Assembly: GCA_014204635.1 (NCBI GenBank)
Contig: JACHLS010000002.1
Coordinates: forward strand, 1 to 64,000
Source: Sporosarcina luteola
GTDB taxonomy: Bacteria > Bacillota > Bacilli > Bacillales_A > Planococcaceae
Reading direction: 5' to 3'
Length of the DNA: 64,000 nucleotides
Shown here one piece after another: positions 7,994 to 16,697 of this stretch (the first letter of the stretch is position 1; each line of letters starts with the position of its first letter). Under the pieces are notes generated by a model, which saw nothing but the letters and a program-made list of their open reading frames with translations, was not told where the DNA came from and did not search any database. A program made the position numbers and the translations under genes.

Positions 7994-9637
7994 TTGAGGA
8001 CTTTTTCTTTTGAAGATCGGAAAGATATATTGAATGGCATGGACAATCAACACTATGACGTCATCATCGTTGGAGGCGGCATTACAGGTGTCGGAATCGC
8101 ACTTGACTGCGTCTCAAGAGGGTTAAAGACCGCCTTGATAGAAATGCAGGACTTTGCGGCGGGGACGTCAAGCCGATCCACGAAATTGGTGCACGGCGGC
8201 TTGCGCTACTTGAAGCAGCTAGAAGTGGGGATGGTAGCGGAAGTCGGCAAAGAACGGGAAGTGGTGTATCGGAATGCCCCGCATGTGACTCACCCGGAGT
8301 GGATGTTGTTGCCAATTTATAAAAAAGGTACCTTTGGCAAGTACTCAACTTCACTCGGGTTGAAAGTATATGATTTCCTGGCAGGTGTTAAACAGAATGA
8401 ACGACGGAAAATGCTCGACCGCAAGCAGACAGTCAGGCGGGAACCATTGCTGAACCCAAATGGCTTATTGGGAAGCGGCTATTATGTGGAGTATCGGACG
8501 GATGATGCCCGGCTGACAATTGAGGTGGCAAAGAAAGCTGCGGAGCTGGGGGCAGATCTCATTAATTATGCAAAGGCCGAAGCGTTTACTTACAATGAAC
8601 AGGGCAATGTGAATGGCTTGTACTTCCTGGATACGTTAACTGGTACTCGCTATCGGATACAAGGCACCCGAATCGTTAATGCAACGGGTCCTTGGGTCGA
8701 ACAGGTCATCGGAATGGATCGGAAAATTGATGGAAAGAGCTTGTTTCATTCGAAAGGAGTTCATATCGTCATTGATGGAGGGAAATTTCCATTGCGGCAA
8801 GCGGTCTATTTCGATACGCCAGACGGTCGTATGGTATTTGCGATCCCGCGAAATGGAAAGACATACATGGGGACAACAGATACGGAGTATACGAGCGATC
8901 TTCAGCATCCGCATGCCACTGAAGAGGATATTGCCTACTTGTTAGACTGCATTCACTTCATGTTTCCGGAAGTCCAAGTGGGAAGACGGGATGTAGAGTC
9001 CACATGGGCTGGGGTGAGGCCGTTGATCCGCGAGGAAGGAAAAGGACCTTCCGAGATTTCGAGGAAAGATGAAATCTGGACGTCTGCAACTGGGCTGATT
9101 ACGATAGCGGGCGGCAAGTTGACTGGTTATCGGAAAATGGCTGAAACGGTGACCGATTTGTTATGTGAACAATTGCAGGAGGAAGGGATCCCATGCAAGA
9201 AATCCGTGACGAAGGAACTTCGATTGTCCGGAGGAGATTTTCGGGACCCGCGCGATTACGAAAAATTCGTGTCTGAAGAATCCCGGAAGCTTGCTTCGCT
9301 TGGGGTTTCCTTGGAAGATGCGACAAGCATGGCTGCCATGTATGGAACCAATACTCGGTTGATCGCTAGGTTGGCGGACAAATTGCTGGAGGATTCCCCA
9401 CTGCCTCTATCCATTCAGCTCGTCTTGCAATATGCCATAACATATGAGATGGCCTTGACTCCTGTCGATTTTTTTATGCGCCGGACGGGTGCGGTATTCT
9501 TTGATATCGAATGGGTGCGAAAATGGAAACAGGACGTCATTGATTATATGGCAGAATATATGGAATGGACATCGGGTGAAACATTGCAGTATGCACGGGC
9601 GCTGGAGGAAAGACTCAAGGAAGCTGTAAATCAGTAA
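7994..9637 (+). CDS. glpD: Aerobic glycerol-3-phosphate dehydrogenase
   Basis: FAD-dependent, membrane-associated enzyme that oxidises glycerol-3-phosphate to dihydroxyacetone phosphate and passes electrons to quinone. The N-terminal dinucleotide fold reads YDVIIVGGGITGVGIALD, followed by SRSTKLVHGGLRYL, the usual GlpD signature; ATGLITIAGGKLTGYRKMA closes the FAD domain and a helical C-terminal domain follows. Length (about 547 residues) is normal. AGGAG at 7979-7983 suits a TTG at 7994 (10 bases) or 7988 (4 bases); I choose 7994, while the frame is open from 7976. Expression should depend on GlpP and glycerol-3-phosphate through the leader. Confidence 0.95.
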   Translation: MRTFSFEDRKDILNGMDNQHYDVIIVGGGITGVGIALDCVSRGLKTALIEMQDFAAGTSSRSTKLVHGGLRYLKQLEVGMVAEVGKEREVVYRNAPHVTHPEWMLLPIYKKGTFGKYSTSLGLKVYDFLAGVKQNERRKMLDRKQTVRREPLLNPNGLLGSGYYVEYRTDDARLTIEVAKKAAELGADLINYAKAEAFTYNEQGNVNGLYFLDTLTGTRYRIQGTRIVNATGPWVEQVIGMDRKIDGKSLFHSKGVHIVIDGGKFPLRQAVYFDTPDGRMVFAIPRNGKTYMGTTDTEYTSDLQHPHATEEDIAYLLDCIHFMFPEVQVGRRDVESTWAGVRPLIREEGKGPSEISRKDEIWTSATGLITIAGGKLTGYRKMAETVTDLLCEQLQEEGIPCKKSVTKELRLSGGDFRDPRDYEKFVSEESRKLASLGVSLEDATSMAAMYGTNTRLIARLADKLLEDSPLPLSIQLVLQYAITYEMALTPVDFFMRRTGAVFFDIEWVRKWKQDVIDYMAEYMEWTSGETLQYARALEERLKEAVNQ

Positions 9638-9661
9638 ATATGTTTTTAAAATAAGATAGCG

Positions 9662-9692
9662 ACCGGACCATCAATTGATGGTCCGGTTTTTG
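9662..9692 (+). terminator. glpD terminator
   Basis: ACCGGACCATCA and its complement TGATGGTCCGGT around AT, followed by TTTTT, just past the glpD stop. Confidence 0.85.
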
Positions 9693-9707
9693 ATGGGAGA
9701 TACAAAA

Positions 9708-10550
9708 TTAACTTTGAATAATATTGATTAACTCATAGAAATAGTATTTCCGGTTCCTCTTTCGGTCATTACCGAAGACCATAACCAATTCCTCCAACTC
9801 TTGAAGTCCAACGCGGACGGTTTGTTGAGAAAGCCCAGTGTAAGAAGCTAACTGAGAGGCATTTGTAATTGGTGAACGGAACATTGCCACCCATACTTTT
9901 TGGGTTGAATTTCGTGTGATTCGTAATATACCCTCTTTGAATAAATGCTCAGCCTTGTCTAACTTTTCATACTGATGATCAGCCATATTAGAAGTTGCGT
10001 TTAAGAAAAAGACGATCCAGCTTTCCCAATCCGGTGCCTTTCTTCCGATGCCACGAATACCGTTCAATAGAGCATAATAACGGAACTTTTCTTTTTCGAG
10101 TTCTTCACTTAAGAAAAAGAAGGGAGGTTCAATGAGCTTTGTCTGCAGTAAATACAAGACAATCAATATGCGTCCAAGCCGTCCATTTCCATCAAGAAAA
10201 GGATGAATGGATTCAAACTGTCCGTGAATGATAGCGCATTTAATAAGTGGATGAAGCTCTTCGTATTGTTCCTCTTTATAAGGGTGGTCATTGACGAATA
10301 ATTCCATATTTTTCATATATTCATCCATCAATTGTGGCTCGGGAGGCACATAGGAGGCTTCTTTTGGATTATTGGAAGGACCAATAAAATTTTGGACTCG
10401 CCGATATTGATCGGCTGCATTGACCGATCCTCTAGCATCATTCATTAGAATGGCATGCAGCCTCCTAATAAGTCTTTCGCTAAGAGGGTATCCATTTCTA
10501 ATTTCTTCTATGCCGACTTGCAGTGCTTCCTGATAGTTGCGTACTTCCAC
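9708..10550 (-). CDS. Fic-domain protein lacking the usual N-terminal part
   Basis: Protein of 280 residues. The Fic active-site loop is intact: HPFLDGNGRLGR with the catalytic His at about residue 116, so it should transfer AMP (or another nucleotide part) to a target protein. A winged-helix domain occupies about residues 205-275. It begins with MEVRNYQEAL, which in full-length Fic proteins (about 370 residues) is the helix after the Fic_N domain and the (S/T)xxxE(G/N) inhibitory helix. Those parts are missing: an in-frame TAA lies five codons upstream (10563-10565), and a good binding site (AGGGAG) precedes the GTG at 10550. It could be an uninhibited enzyme or a decaying gene with a new start. 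Monocistronic. Confidence 0.85.
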   Translation of the reverse strand: MEVRNYQEALQVGIEEIRNGYPLSERLIRRLHAILMNDARGSVNAADQYRRVQNFIGPSNNPKEASYVPPEPQLMDEYMKNMELFVNDHPYKEEQYEELHPLIKCAIIHGQFESIHPFLDGNGRLGRILIVLYLLQTKLIEPPFFFLSEELEKEKFRYYALLNGIRGIGRKAPDWESWIVFFLNATSNMADHQYEKLDKAEHLFKEGILRITRNSTQKVWVAMFRSPITNASQLASYTGLSQQTVRVGLQELEELVMVFGNDRKRNRKYYFYELINIIQS

Positions 10551-10810
10551 CTTTCTCCCTCGTTAAGTAAATTTTGTTTGTTTTTCATCTTTAACAAAGT
10601 ATATACCACTAATTAGATAAATAACACGAGAAAAATTATTTAATAGGTAAATCTAACGTGGACTTGTTGGAGTTGTCCCAATCAACACAAAAAAAGCCCG
10701 TATTGTCAAAGGATATTGTAAACGGAATTGCGAGTCGGTAAAGTCAAACTATTGTTAGATATACCAAACTGGGAAGTCAGATTCCAAAGAGTCGACAAGG
10801 AGGATACGAA

Positions 10811-11152
10811 ATGTCCGCAGTTGGTGAAGTTACAAAAGAAACATTTCAGCGGGTAGTGGTGGAAAGCAACGAGCCGGTACTGGTCGACTTTTACGCAGAC
10901 GGCTGTGAGCCGTGTGAAATTATCGCACCGATTCTGAGGGAGTTTTCCAACGAGTATGCGGGCAAGGTGAAGTTTACGAAGTACTTCATAGATATTGACG
11001 AAGTCTTATCCCAATCCGATGAGATTATTACTAAATATGATGTAATGGGTTTCCCGACACTTCTGCTCTTCGTAGACGGAGAAGTGAGAGCATCACATTT
11101 GGGAAGTTTGAGTAGAAGTGAACTAATTGAGTTTCTCAGAACTGCATTGTAG
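10811..11152 (+). CDS. Thioredoxin-like protein, CEPC active site
   Basis: A 113-residue cytoplasmic protein with the thioredoxin fold: VLVDFYADGCEPCE carries the CxxC pair (Cys32, Cys35) and VMGFPTLLLF the cis-proline loop. Both the Trp before the first Cys and the Gly of WCGPC are replaced (G-C-E-P-C), so the redox potential probably differs from housekeeping thioredoxin. A strong AAGGAGG precedes the ATG. It lies 96 bases before tldD and is a paralogue of the protein at 14541-14882 (same length, same Cys positions), so the two bracket tldD/tldE. A role in keeping a thiol substrate reduced, or in forming a disulfide, is inference. Confidence 0.85.
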   Translation: MSAVGEVTKETFQRVVVESNEPVLVDFYADGCEPCEIIAPILREFSNEYAGKVKFTKYFIDIDEVLSQSDEIITKYDVMGFPTLLLFVDGEVRASHLGSLSRSELIEFLRTAL

Positions 11153-11248
11153 TTTTTCTAAACGTAATAACAATAGTAACGACTTACGCAATCAAGTTTG
11201 TATCCAACCGGTTGCGGCTGGATGTCAAGTAGATAAGGGGTGTGCAGG

Positions 11249-12640
11249 ATGATACAGAAGTCTGTGGCAGAAAATGTGATTCAAGCGGCGCTCGAAACGG
11301 GCGGCGACTTTGCAGAACTATTCATTGAAGATAAGAGGAATTCGACGATCAGCATGATCAGCGGTGTTGTTGAACGGGCACTGGCTGGACGGGATTACGG
11401 AGTTGGAATCCGGATTTTAAAAGGAGAATACTCGGTGTATGCCTTTACAAGCGATGACAGCGAGGAGAATTTATTGCAAGTGGCGAGATCGGCAGCGCAA
11501 GCCATCCGCAGCAATCCAATTGATCTCACGCTGAATTTCCAGAAAAAGATCATTGAAAACAAACACCATATCCGCATTTTACCGAATTCCGTTTCCAAGA
11601 AGCAGAAGGTGGAGTGGCTGAGACGGGCGCATCAGGCGGCTGTGGCCTTTGATCCGGTCATTGCCCAGACGACCACGACATTCATCGATACGTTGAAAGA
11701 TATTTGCATCGTGAATTCAGAGGGCCTGTTCGTGGAAGACCGGAGAGCATATAACCGCATGGGAATCAGTGTGATTGCCGAATCGGGGAACGACAGGGAG
11801 TCCGCGGATTTCGGACCGGGCTCTTTTGGCGGCTTGGAATACATGGAGCAGCTCGACATCGAAGGAATCGCGAAAGAAGCTGCGCGCAGCGCGAAGACCA
11901 TTCTTTTCGCGGATCATGCTCCGTCCGGCAACTTCCCGGTTGTGATCGACAATGAATTCGGAGGGGTTATTTTCCACGAGGCATGCGGCCATGGATTGGA
12001 ATCACATGCAGTTTCTCGGAAGGCCTCCATATTCGCTGATAAGTTAGGCGAGTATGTCGCGTCGCCGATCGTTACCGCGTATGATGACGGCACCATTCCG
12101 AATGCGTGGGGTTCGCTCAATATTGATGACGAAGGCATGGCGACACAACGGAATCTATTAATTGAAAATGGGATTTTGAAAGGCTACTTGATCGATAAAC
12201 TAGGCGGCCGGAAGATGAACATGGATCCGACCGGTTCTGGTCGCCGGGAGTCCTACAAATATGCACCGACATCTAGAATGAACAACACGTTCATCGCACC
12301 AGGAGAGTCGACGCCGGAAGAAATTATCGCCAATACGGAACTCGGTGTGTTTGCCAAGTATATGGACGGCGGTTCTGTCAATCCGACGACGAGTGATTAT
12401 AACTTTACAGTGAGTGAAGGCTATATGATCCGGAATGGTAAAATTGCGGAACCGATCAAAGGGGCGGCTATTATCGGCAAAGGCATCGATACGCTCAAGA
12501 AAATTGATATGGTCGGAAACAATTTAGGGCTCGGCGTCGGCATGTGCGGAGCGTCCAGCGGAACGGTGCCGGTCACGGTCGGCCAGCCGATGATCCGTGT
12601 GTCCGATCTTACCATCGGTGGCAGAGGAGGGAACGCTTGA
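11249..12640 (+). CDS. tldD: TldD-type metalloprotease subunit
   Basis: Subunit of the TldD/TldE zinc protease, a heterodimer that threads small or unfolded peptides; in E. coli it removes the leader of microcin B17 and degrades CcdA. The HExxxH metal motif is visible (HEACGHGLE, His at about residue 243), flanked by the family's GGVIF and SHAVSRKASIF segments and GRRESYKYAP. I start it at the ATG at 11249, eight bases after AAGGGG; a GTG three codons earlier is too close. Its stop shares one base with the tldE start (TGATG), so the two are translationally coupled. Length (463) is normal. Confidence 0.95.
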   Translation: MIQKSVAENVIQAALETGGDFAELFIEDKRNSTISMISGVVERALAGRDYGVGIRILKGEYSVYAFTSDDSEENLLQVARSAAQAIRSNPIDLTLNFQKKIIENKHHIRILPNSVSKKQKVEWLRRAHQAAVAFDPVIAQTTTTFIDTLKDICIVNSEGLFVEDRRAYNRMGISVIAESGNDRESADFGPGSFGGLEYMEQLDIEGIAKEAARSAKTILFADHAPSGNFPVVIDNEFGGVIFHEACGHGLESHAVSRKASIFADKLGEYVASPIVTAYDDGTIPNAWGSLNIDDEGMATQRNLLIENGILKGYLIDKLGGRKMNMDPTGSGRRESYKYAPTSRMNNTFIAPGESTPEEIIANTELGVFAKYMDGGSVNPTTSDYNFTVSEGYMIRNGKIAEPIKGAAIIGKGIDTLKKIDMVGNNLGLGVGMCGASSGTVPVTVGQPMIRVSDLTIGGRGGNA

Positions 12641-13995
12641 TGAATATACAGGACTTTCAAACAGAATTGTTTGCAGCCGGCAAGAAGGCTGGTTTTGAGG
12701 AGATGGAACTCTTCTACACTTCCAGTAAAGCAGTGTCTATTTCCGTTTATCATCAAGAGATTGATGACTATACCATCATGGAAGAGGGCGGCGTTTCATT
12801 CCGGGGATTGTTCAACGGCAAGATGGGCTATTCCTATGCAGAGCGAATCGCCGTGGATTCCATTCCTCTATTGTTGGAGGAAGCATTGAACAATGCTGAG
12901 GTTATTGAAGTGAATGACGGAGAGGATTTGTTTGAAGGGTCGGCGGAATACGCCGAGCCGAGACCGTTTTCCGAAGCGCTTGAACAGTTGGAGCCAGAAG
13001 AGATGATCCAAGCGGCAAAGGATCTGGAGAGAATCGCCTATGAGACGGACGAGCGGGTTGCGTTTGTTCAGGCGTCATACAGCTCAAAGGGTGTAAATGA
13101 AATGTTGATTGCCAACACGAAAGGACTAAATTGTTATTCGAAGTCTGCATTTGCATCTGTCGGCCTGTATTTGACTGCGCAAGACGGGGAATCGACGGCG
13201 ACCGGAGGCGAGTCCGAATTTACCATCCAGTCTTTCGCTGAATTGGATTGCAAGGACATTGCAGAAAAAGCGGTACATGAGGCGGTTTCGAAATTACATG
13301 CCAGCTCTATTGCAACGGCCACCTATCCGATTATTTTCCGGTATGATACAGCGACAGAATTGATCGGTTCATTGCTTGGGCAGCTTTCTGCAGAATCTGT
13401 GCAGCAAGGGTATTCCAAGTTAAAAGGGAAGCTCGGCGAACAGATTGTTGGAGAAAACATTTCGTTCGTCGATGATCCGTTAATGAAGGGCACCATTACG
13501 TATGCTCCTTTCGATTCGGAAGGCTATGCCACACGTAAAAAAGATCTCATCCGCAACGGAAAACTGATGACGTTTATGCACAATCGGAAAACAGCGAAGA
13601 AAGACGGAGTCGAGTCGACGGGCAATGCCGTTAAAGGCGGTTTTCGTTCCCCTGTCGGCGTCGGGCCTTACAATCTTTACTTGGAACCGGGCAATTCCTC
13701 GTTGGACGAGATAATTGCGGATACGGACAAAGGGATTTTAATTGTCGAACTGCAAGGCACAAATGCCGGCATCAACTTCACCGCGGGAGATTTCTCCCTT
13801 GCAGCAATCGGCTTTTTGATCGAAAACGGGACAATTGTCCGCGCGATCGATCAGTTTACAGTTGCCGGCAACGTCTTTGAACTCCTGAACGACGTCAGCG
13901 CCATCGGAAACGATCTTCGCTTCCGCAGCGCGATCACACTCCCGTCTCTAAAAGTGAACGGGCTGCAAGTGTCAGGAAGTCAGACGCTGGAATAA
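12640..13995 (+). CDS. tldE: TldE/PmbA-type subunit of the TldD/E protease
   Basis: A 451-residue partner of TldD. It shares the TldD/PmbA fold but lacks the HExxxH motif, as TldE proteins do. Typical segments are MEEGGVSFRGLFNGKMGYSY near the N-terminus and FDSEGYATRKKDLIRNGKL, followed by GNAVKGGFRSPVGVGPYNLY in the C-terminal half. The start overlaps the tldD stop by one base. The paralogue or partner substrate is not in the immediate sequence as a recognisable peptide gene. Together with the flanking thioredoxins and downstream exporters it suggests peptide maturation, but TldD/E pairs also exist without such context. Confidence 0.92.
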   Translation: MNIQDFQTELFAAGKKAGFEEMELFYTSSKAVSISVYHQEIDDYTIMEEGGVSFRGLFNGKMGYSYAERIAVDSIPLLLEEALNNAEVIEVNDGEDLFEGSAEYAEPRPFSEALEQLEPEEMIQAAKDLERIAYETDERVAFVQASYSSKGVNEMLIANTKGLNCYSKSAFASVGLYLTAQDGESTATGGESEFTIQSFAELDCKDIAEKAVHEAVSKLHASSIATATYPIIFRYDTATELIGSLLGQLSAESVQQGYSKLKGKLGEQIVGENISFVDDPLMKGTITYAPFDSEGYATRKKDLIRNGKLMTFMHNRKTAKKDGVESTGNAVKGGFRSPVGVGPYNLYLEPGNSSLDEIIADTDKGILIVELQGTNAGINFTAGDFSLAAIGFLIENGTIVRAIDQFTVAGNVFELLNDVSAIGNDLRFRSAITLPSLKVNGLQVSGSQTLE

Positions 13996-14037
13996 ATAGT
14001 GTGCATGCCTATCACGGTTGCCGGGATATGGCTGTAT

Positions 14038-14135
14038 GAGTCGAGTTGAGTGAGACGAGTTCAGTCGAGCTGAGTGAAAGCAGTAGTGAAGTGATGAAGT
14101 CGAGACGAGCAAAGTTGAGTGGAGTGAAGTGAACG
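14038..14135 (+). repeat. Purine-rich low-complexity tract built on GAGT/GTCGAG
   Basis: About 100 bases consist of short imperfect repeats such as GAGTCGAGTTGAGTGAGACG with nearly all G, A and T on the plus strand. It follows tldE directly and runs into the 20-bp array. No reading frame or hairpin explains it. Confidence 0.7.
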
Positions 14136-14146
14136 GGCCGTTGCGT

Positions 14147-14274
14147 ATGCGCGGTTCCCGGTTTAATGCGCGGCTACAGGTGCGTAATGCGCGGTTCCCG
14201 AGTTTAATGCGCGTCTGCGGGTGAGTTATGCGCGGTTCCTGAGTTTAATGCGCGGTTGCGGGTGCGTATGCGCG
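14147..14274 (+). repeat. Intergenic array A, 20-bp period, core ATGCGCG
   Basis: ATGCGCG begins at 14147, 14166, 14187, 14207, 14228, 14248 and 14268: seven copies with spacings 19, 21, 20, 21, 20, 20. Two unit types alternate: one continues GGTTCCCGAGTTTA, the other GGCTGCGGGTGCGTA or close variants. There is no conserved reading frame because the spacing is not a multiple of three. It separates tldE from the second thioredoxin gene. Confidence 0.85.
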
Positions 14275-14315
14275 CTAGGGGAGCCTGATAAAAGGTTAGC
14301 CATTGTGATGAGGAG

Positions 14316-14345
14316 GTCCGGGTGTTTTATTGCCCGGACTTTCTC
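14316..14345 (+). terminator. Possible terminator after array A
   Basis: GTCCGGG (14316-14322) pairs with CCCGGAC (14333-14339), followed by TTTCTCT. A stem of 7 GC-rich pairs with a weak T-tract; it would end the tldD/tldE transcript before the next thioredoxin gene. Confidence 0.45.
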
Positions 14346-14540
14346 TAAACGCGGAGTGAAAGCGTTTGCAATCAGAGGCTTTCCCCAAATTGACATGAAA
14401 ACGGACGTTTTCGGCAAACCCTATTGAAACTAGGAATCCAAACGTATAAATTATTTACATCTACAAATATAGATTTCTGAAAAGTTAAAGAAGTGTAAAG
14501 AAATAGAGATATATTGCACTTTGTGAAGGGGGAACTGGCA

Positions 14541-14882
14541 GTGGCTTTTGTCGTTGATGTAACGGAAGACAATTTCCGAGAGGAAGTACTGACTTGCGAC
14601 CGTCCTGTGTTGGTGGATTTTTATGCGGATGGCTGCGGACCTTGTGAATTCATTGCACCGATTCTGGATGAACTCGCAGAAGAACATGGAGACCGATTAA
14701 AGTTCACAAAGTTCTACGTCTCTATGGATGAGGTGTTGAATAATACAAATGAAGTGGTTGAAAAGTATGAGGTTATGGGTTTCCCTACTCTCCTTATCTT
14801 CAAAGACGGAGAAGTGGCACAATCCCACTTGGGCGCTTTAAATCGCACGGAGCTCCTAGAGTTCGTGGAAGCCGCTTTTTAA
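14541..14882 (+). CDS. Thioredoxin-like protein, CGPC active site
   Basis: Starts at a GTG eight bases after AAGGGGG; this gives 113 residues, identical in length to the paralogue at 10811. The active site is DGCGPCE (Cys32, Cys35) and the cis-proline loop is VMGFPTLLIF. It has the canonical CGPC but lacks the preceding Trp. No signal peptide, so cytoplasmic. Thirty-three bases separate it from the first ABC exporter gene, so it is probably cotranscribed with the two exporters. A link between thiol status of the exported substrate and the exporters is inference from position. Confidence 0.88.
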   Translation: MAFVVDVTEDNFREEVLTCDRPVLVDFYADGCGPCEFIAPILDELAEEHGDRLKFTKFYVSMDEVLNNTNEVVEKYEVMGFPTLLIFKDGEVAQSHLGALNRTELLEFVEAAF

Positions 14883-14915
14883 GTCTTTCAAAGTAATAGG
14901 AGGGAGGGAAACCGC

Positions 14916-16667
14916 ATGGCATCAAAAGAGAGAAAATTAAATAAGCAAGCAGAAAAGGGAATATGGAAATCTTATTTCCGTTTAATGTTCAAAGCGAAAT
15001 TACCGTGGGGTTGGATTGTATTTGTTTCCGCTCTATATATGTTTTCAGCCACCGTCACCTTATTGTTTCCTAACTTTTCAACTAAAGTGATGACAGGTGT
15101 ATTAACACCTTATGTCATTTGGGGAACAGTCATACTGATTATTGTGGATGTCCTCATGTCGGGGATTGTACGCTTCTTTAATAAACTTCTCGTTGCGAAA
15201 ATCGACGTCAGTTATCGTTCGTTGATTTGGGAGCGGGTTATCAAATCGCCAATGCGCTTTTTCGACAGCATGAAGCCGACTACCATGATTACCAGGATCA
15301 CGACAGATGCGTCAAAGATCAGTACCGTGCTGGGATCCTACTTGCCATCATTGGCAGCGACCATCTATGGGACAGTGGGGATCGTCGCGGTCATATTCAC
15401 TTACGATTGGCGATTGGGACTTACAGTAGCTGTTTATATTCCACTATATTTGATTTTCAACGCGTATTACGGTAAGTGGAATTTCCGTGCGTTTAAAGAG
15501 ACCTATAATCGATTATCCGTATTGACGCAATTTCTATCTGAACGTCTTATGAGTGTACCGCTCATCAAAACGTTCGTGACAGAAAAGAAAGAGGATGAAC
15601 TCGGTCATAAAAGTTTGCAGTATTACTTTAAGGCAAACATGCGCAGATATCTCGTCATGTGGGTGGAAAACCCGATTAACGGGATGCTGAGCTTCACGTC
15701 CGATATTCTGGTTATCTTATTTGGCGGATATCTTGTGAAGGCTGGATACATCAATATTCAAGAATGGCTTGCATTCTTTATGTATATCGGAATGCTGTGG
15801 GGCATGCTCGGGTCATATCTGATGATGTATGTGGAAATTAAGAAGAGTCAGGGAGCCACTGACAGGATTGCCGCATTGATGGATGGCGACTTGGAAGTGA
15901 ACGAACGAAAAGTTGGCATCGAACAACTCCAAAACGATATTGTGTTTAAAGATGTGGCTTTCAGCTATGGTGACAAGCCAGTCTTGGGCCATGTCGATTT
16001 GACAATCCCAGTTGGTAAGGTAACCGCGCTTGTCGGTCCAAGTGGAAGTGGGAAGTCGACCCTCTTCTCGTTATTGCAGCAATTCTATCAACCGGATGCA
16101 GGTGAAATACTTGTCGGAAGTACCCCAATCTCAGATGTTCATTTGAAAGATTGGAGAAACCTGTTTGCCGGCGTTGCGCAAGACAGTCCGATGCTATCCG
16201 GAACTGTCCGGGAGAACATTGTCTACGGCGTCAATCGAGAAGTCACAGAAGTCGAGTTGACCGAAGCCGCAAGAAAAGCGAATGCCTTGGAATTCATTAA
16301 AGGTTTCAAGGATGGGTTTGATACGTATGTTGGAGAAGCCGGTTCTAATCTGTCGGGCGGACAGCGTCAACGGATTGCGATTGCAAGGGCCATCCTCCGG
16401 AATTCCGATATTCTGTTGCTCGACGAAGCAACGGCAAGTCTTGATAGCCAGTCGGAAAAGGCGATTCAGGAAGCGATGGAGCAATTGATGCGAGGAAGAA
16501 CGACCATCATGATTTCCCACGACTTATCGAATGTTCACCATGCCGATCAAATTATCGTGTTGAACGGCGGAACGGTAGATGGTACAGGAACGCATGAAGA
16601 ACTCTTGAAAACGAATGAGTTGTATCGTCATTTAGTTCAACTCCATACAGGTTCATCCGCAAGCTGA
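14916..16667 (+). CDS. ABC exporter half-transporter (first of pair)
   Basis: A 583-residue type IV exporter: six-helix membrane domain (about residues 30-320), then a nucleotide-binding domain with Walker A GPSGSGKST, signature LSGGQRQR, Walker B ILLLDEATAS and H-loop ISHDLS, all intact. No N-terminal C39 peptidase, so it does not cut double-glycine leaders itself. A strong AGGAGGGAGGG precedes the ATG. The next gene encodes a second half-transporter of the same length, so they probably form a heterodimer; both ATP sites look catalytically competent. Substrate unknown (drug, lipid or peptide). Confidence 0.93.
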   Translation: MASKERKLNKQAEKGIWKSYFRLMFKAKLPWGWIVFVSALYMFSATVTLLFPNFSTKVMTGVLTPYVIWGTVILIIVDVLMSGIVRFFNKLLVAKIDVSYRSLIWERVIKSPMRFFDSMKPTTMITRITTDASKISTVLGSYLPSLAATIYGTVGIVAVIFTYDWRLGLTVAVYIPLYLIFNAYYGKWNFRAFKETYNRLSVLTQFLSERLMSVPLIKTFVTEKKEDELGHKSLQYYFKANMRRYLVMWVENPINGMLSFTSDILVILFGGYLVKAGYINIQEWLAFFMYIGMLWGMLGSYLMMYVEIKKSQGATDRIAALMDGDLEVNERKVGIEQLQNDIVFKDVAFSYGDKPVLGHVDLTIPVGKVTALVGPSGSGKSTLFSLLQQFYQPDAGEILVGSTPISDVHLKDWRNLFAGVAQDSPMLSGTVRENIVYGVNREVTEVELTEAARKANALEFIKGFKDGFDTYVGEAGSNLSGGQRQRIAIARAILRNSDILLLDEATASLDSQSEKAIQEAMEQLMRGRTTIMISHDLSNVHHADQIIVLNGGTVDGTGTHEELLKTNELYRHLVQLHTGSSAS

Positions 16668-16697
16668 TGCTTGCAATCTACGTTAGGGGGGATATTT

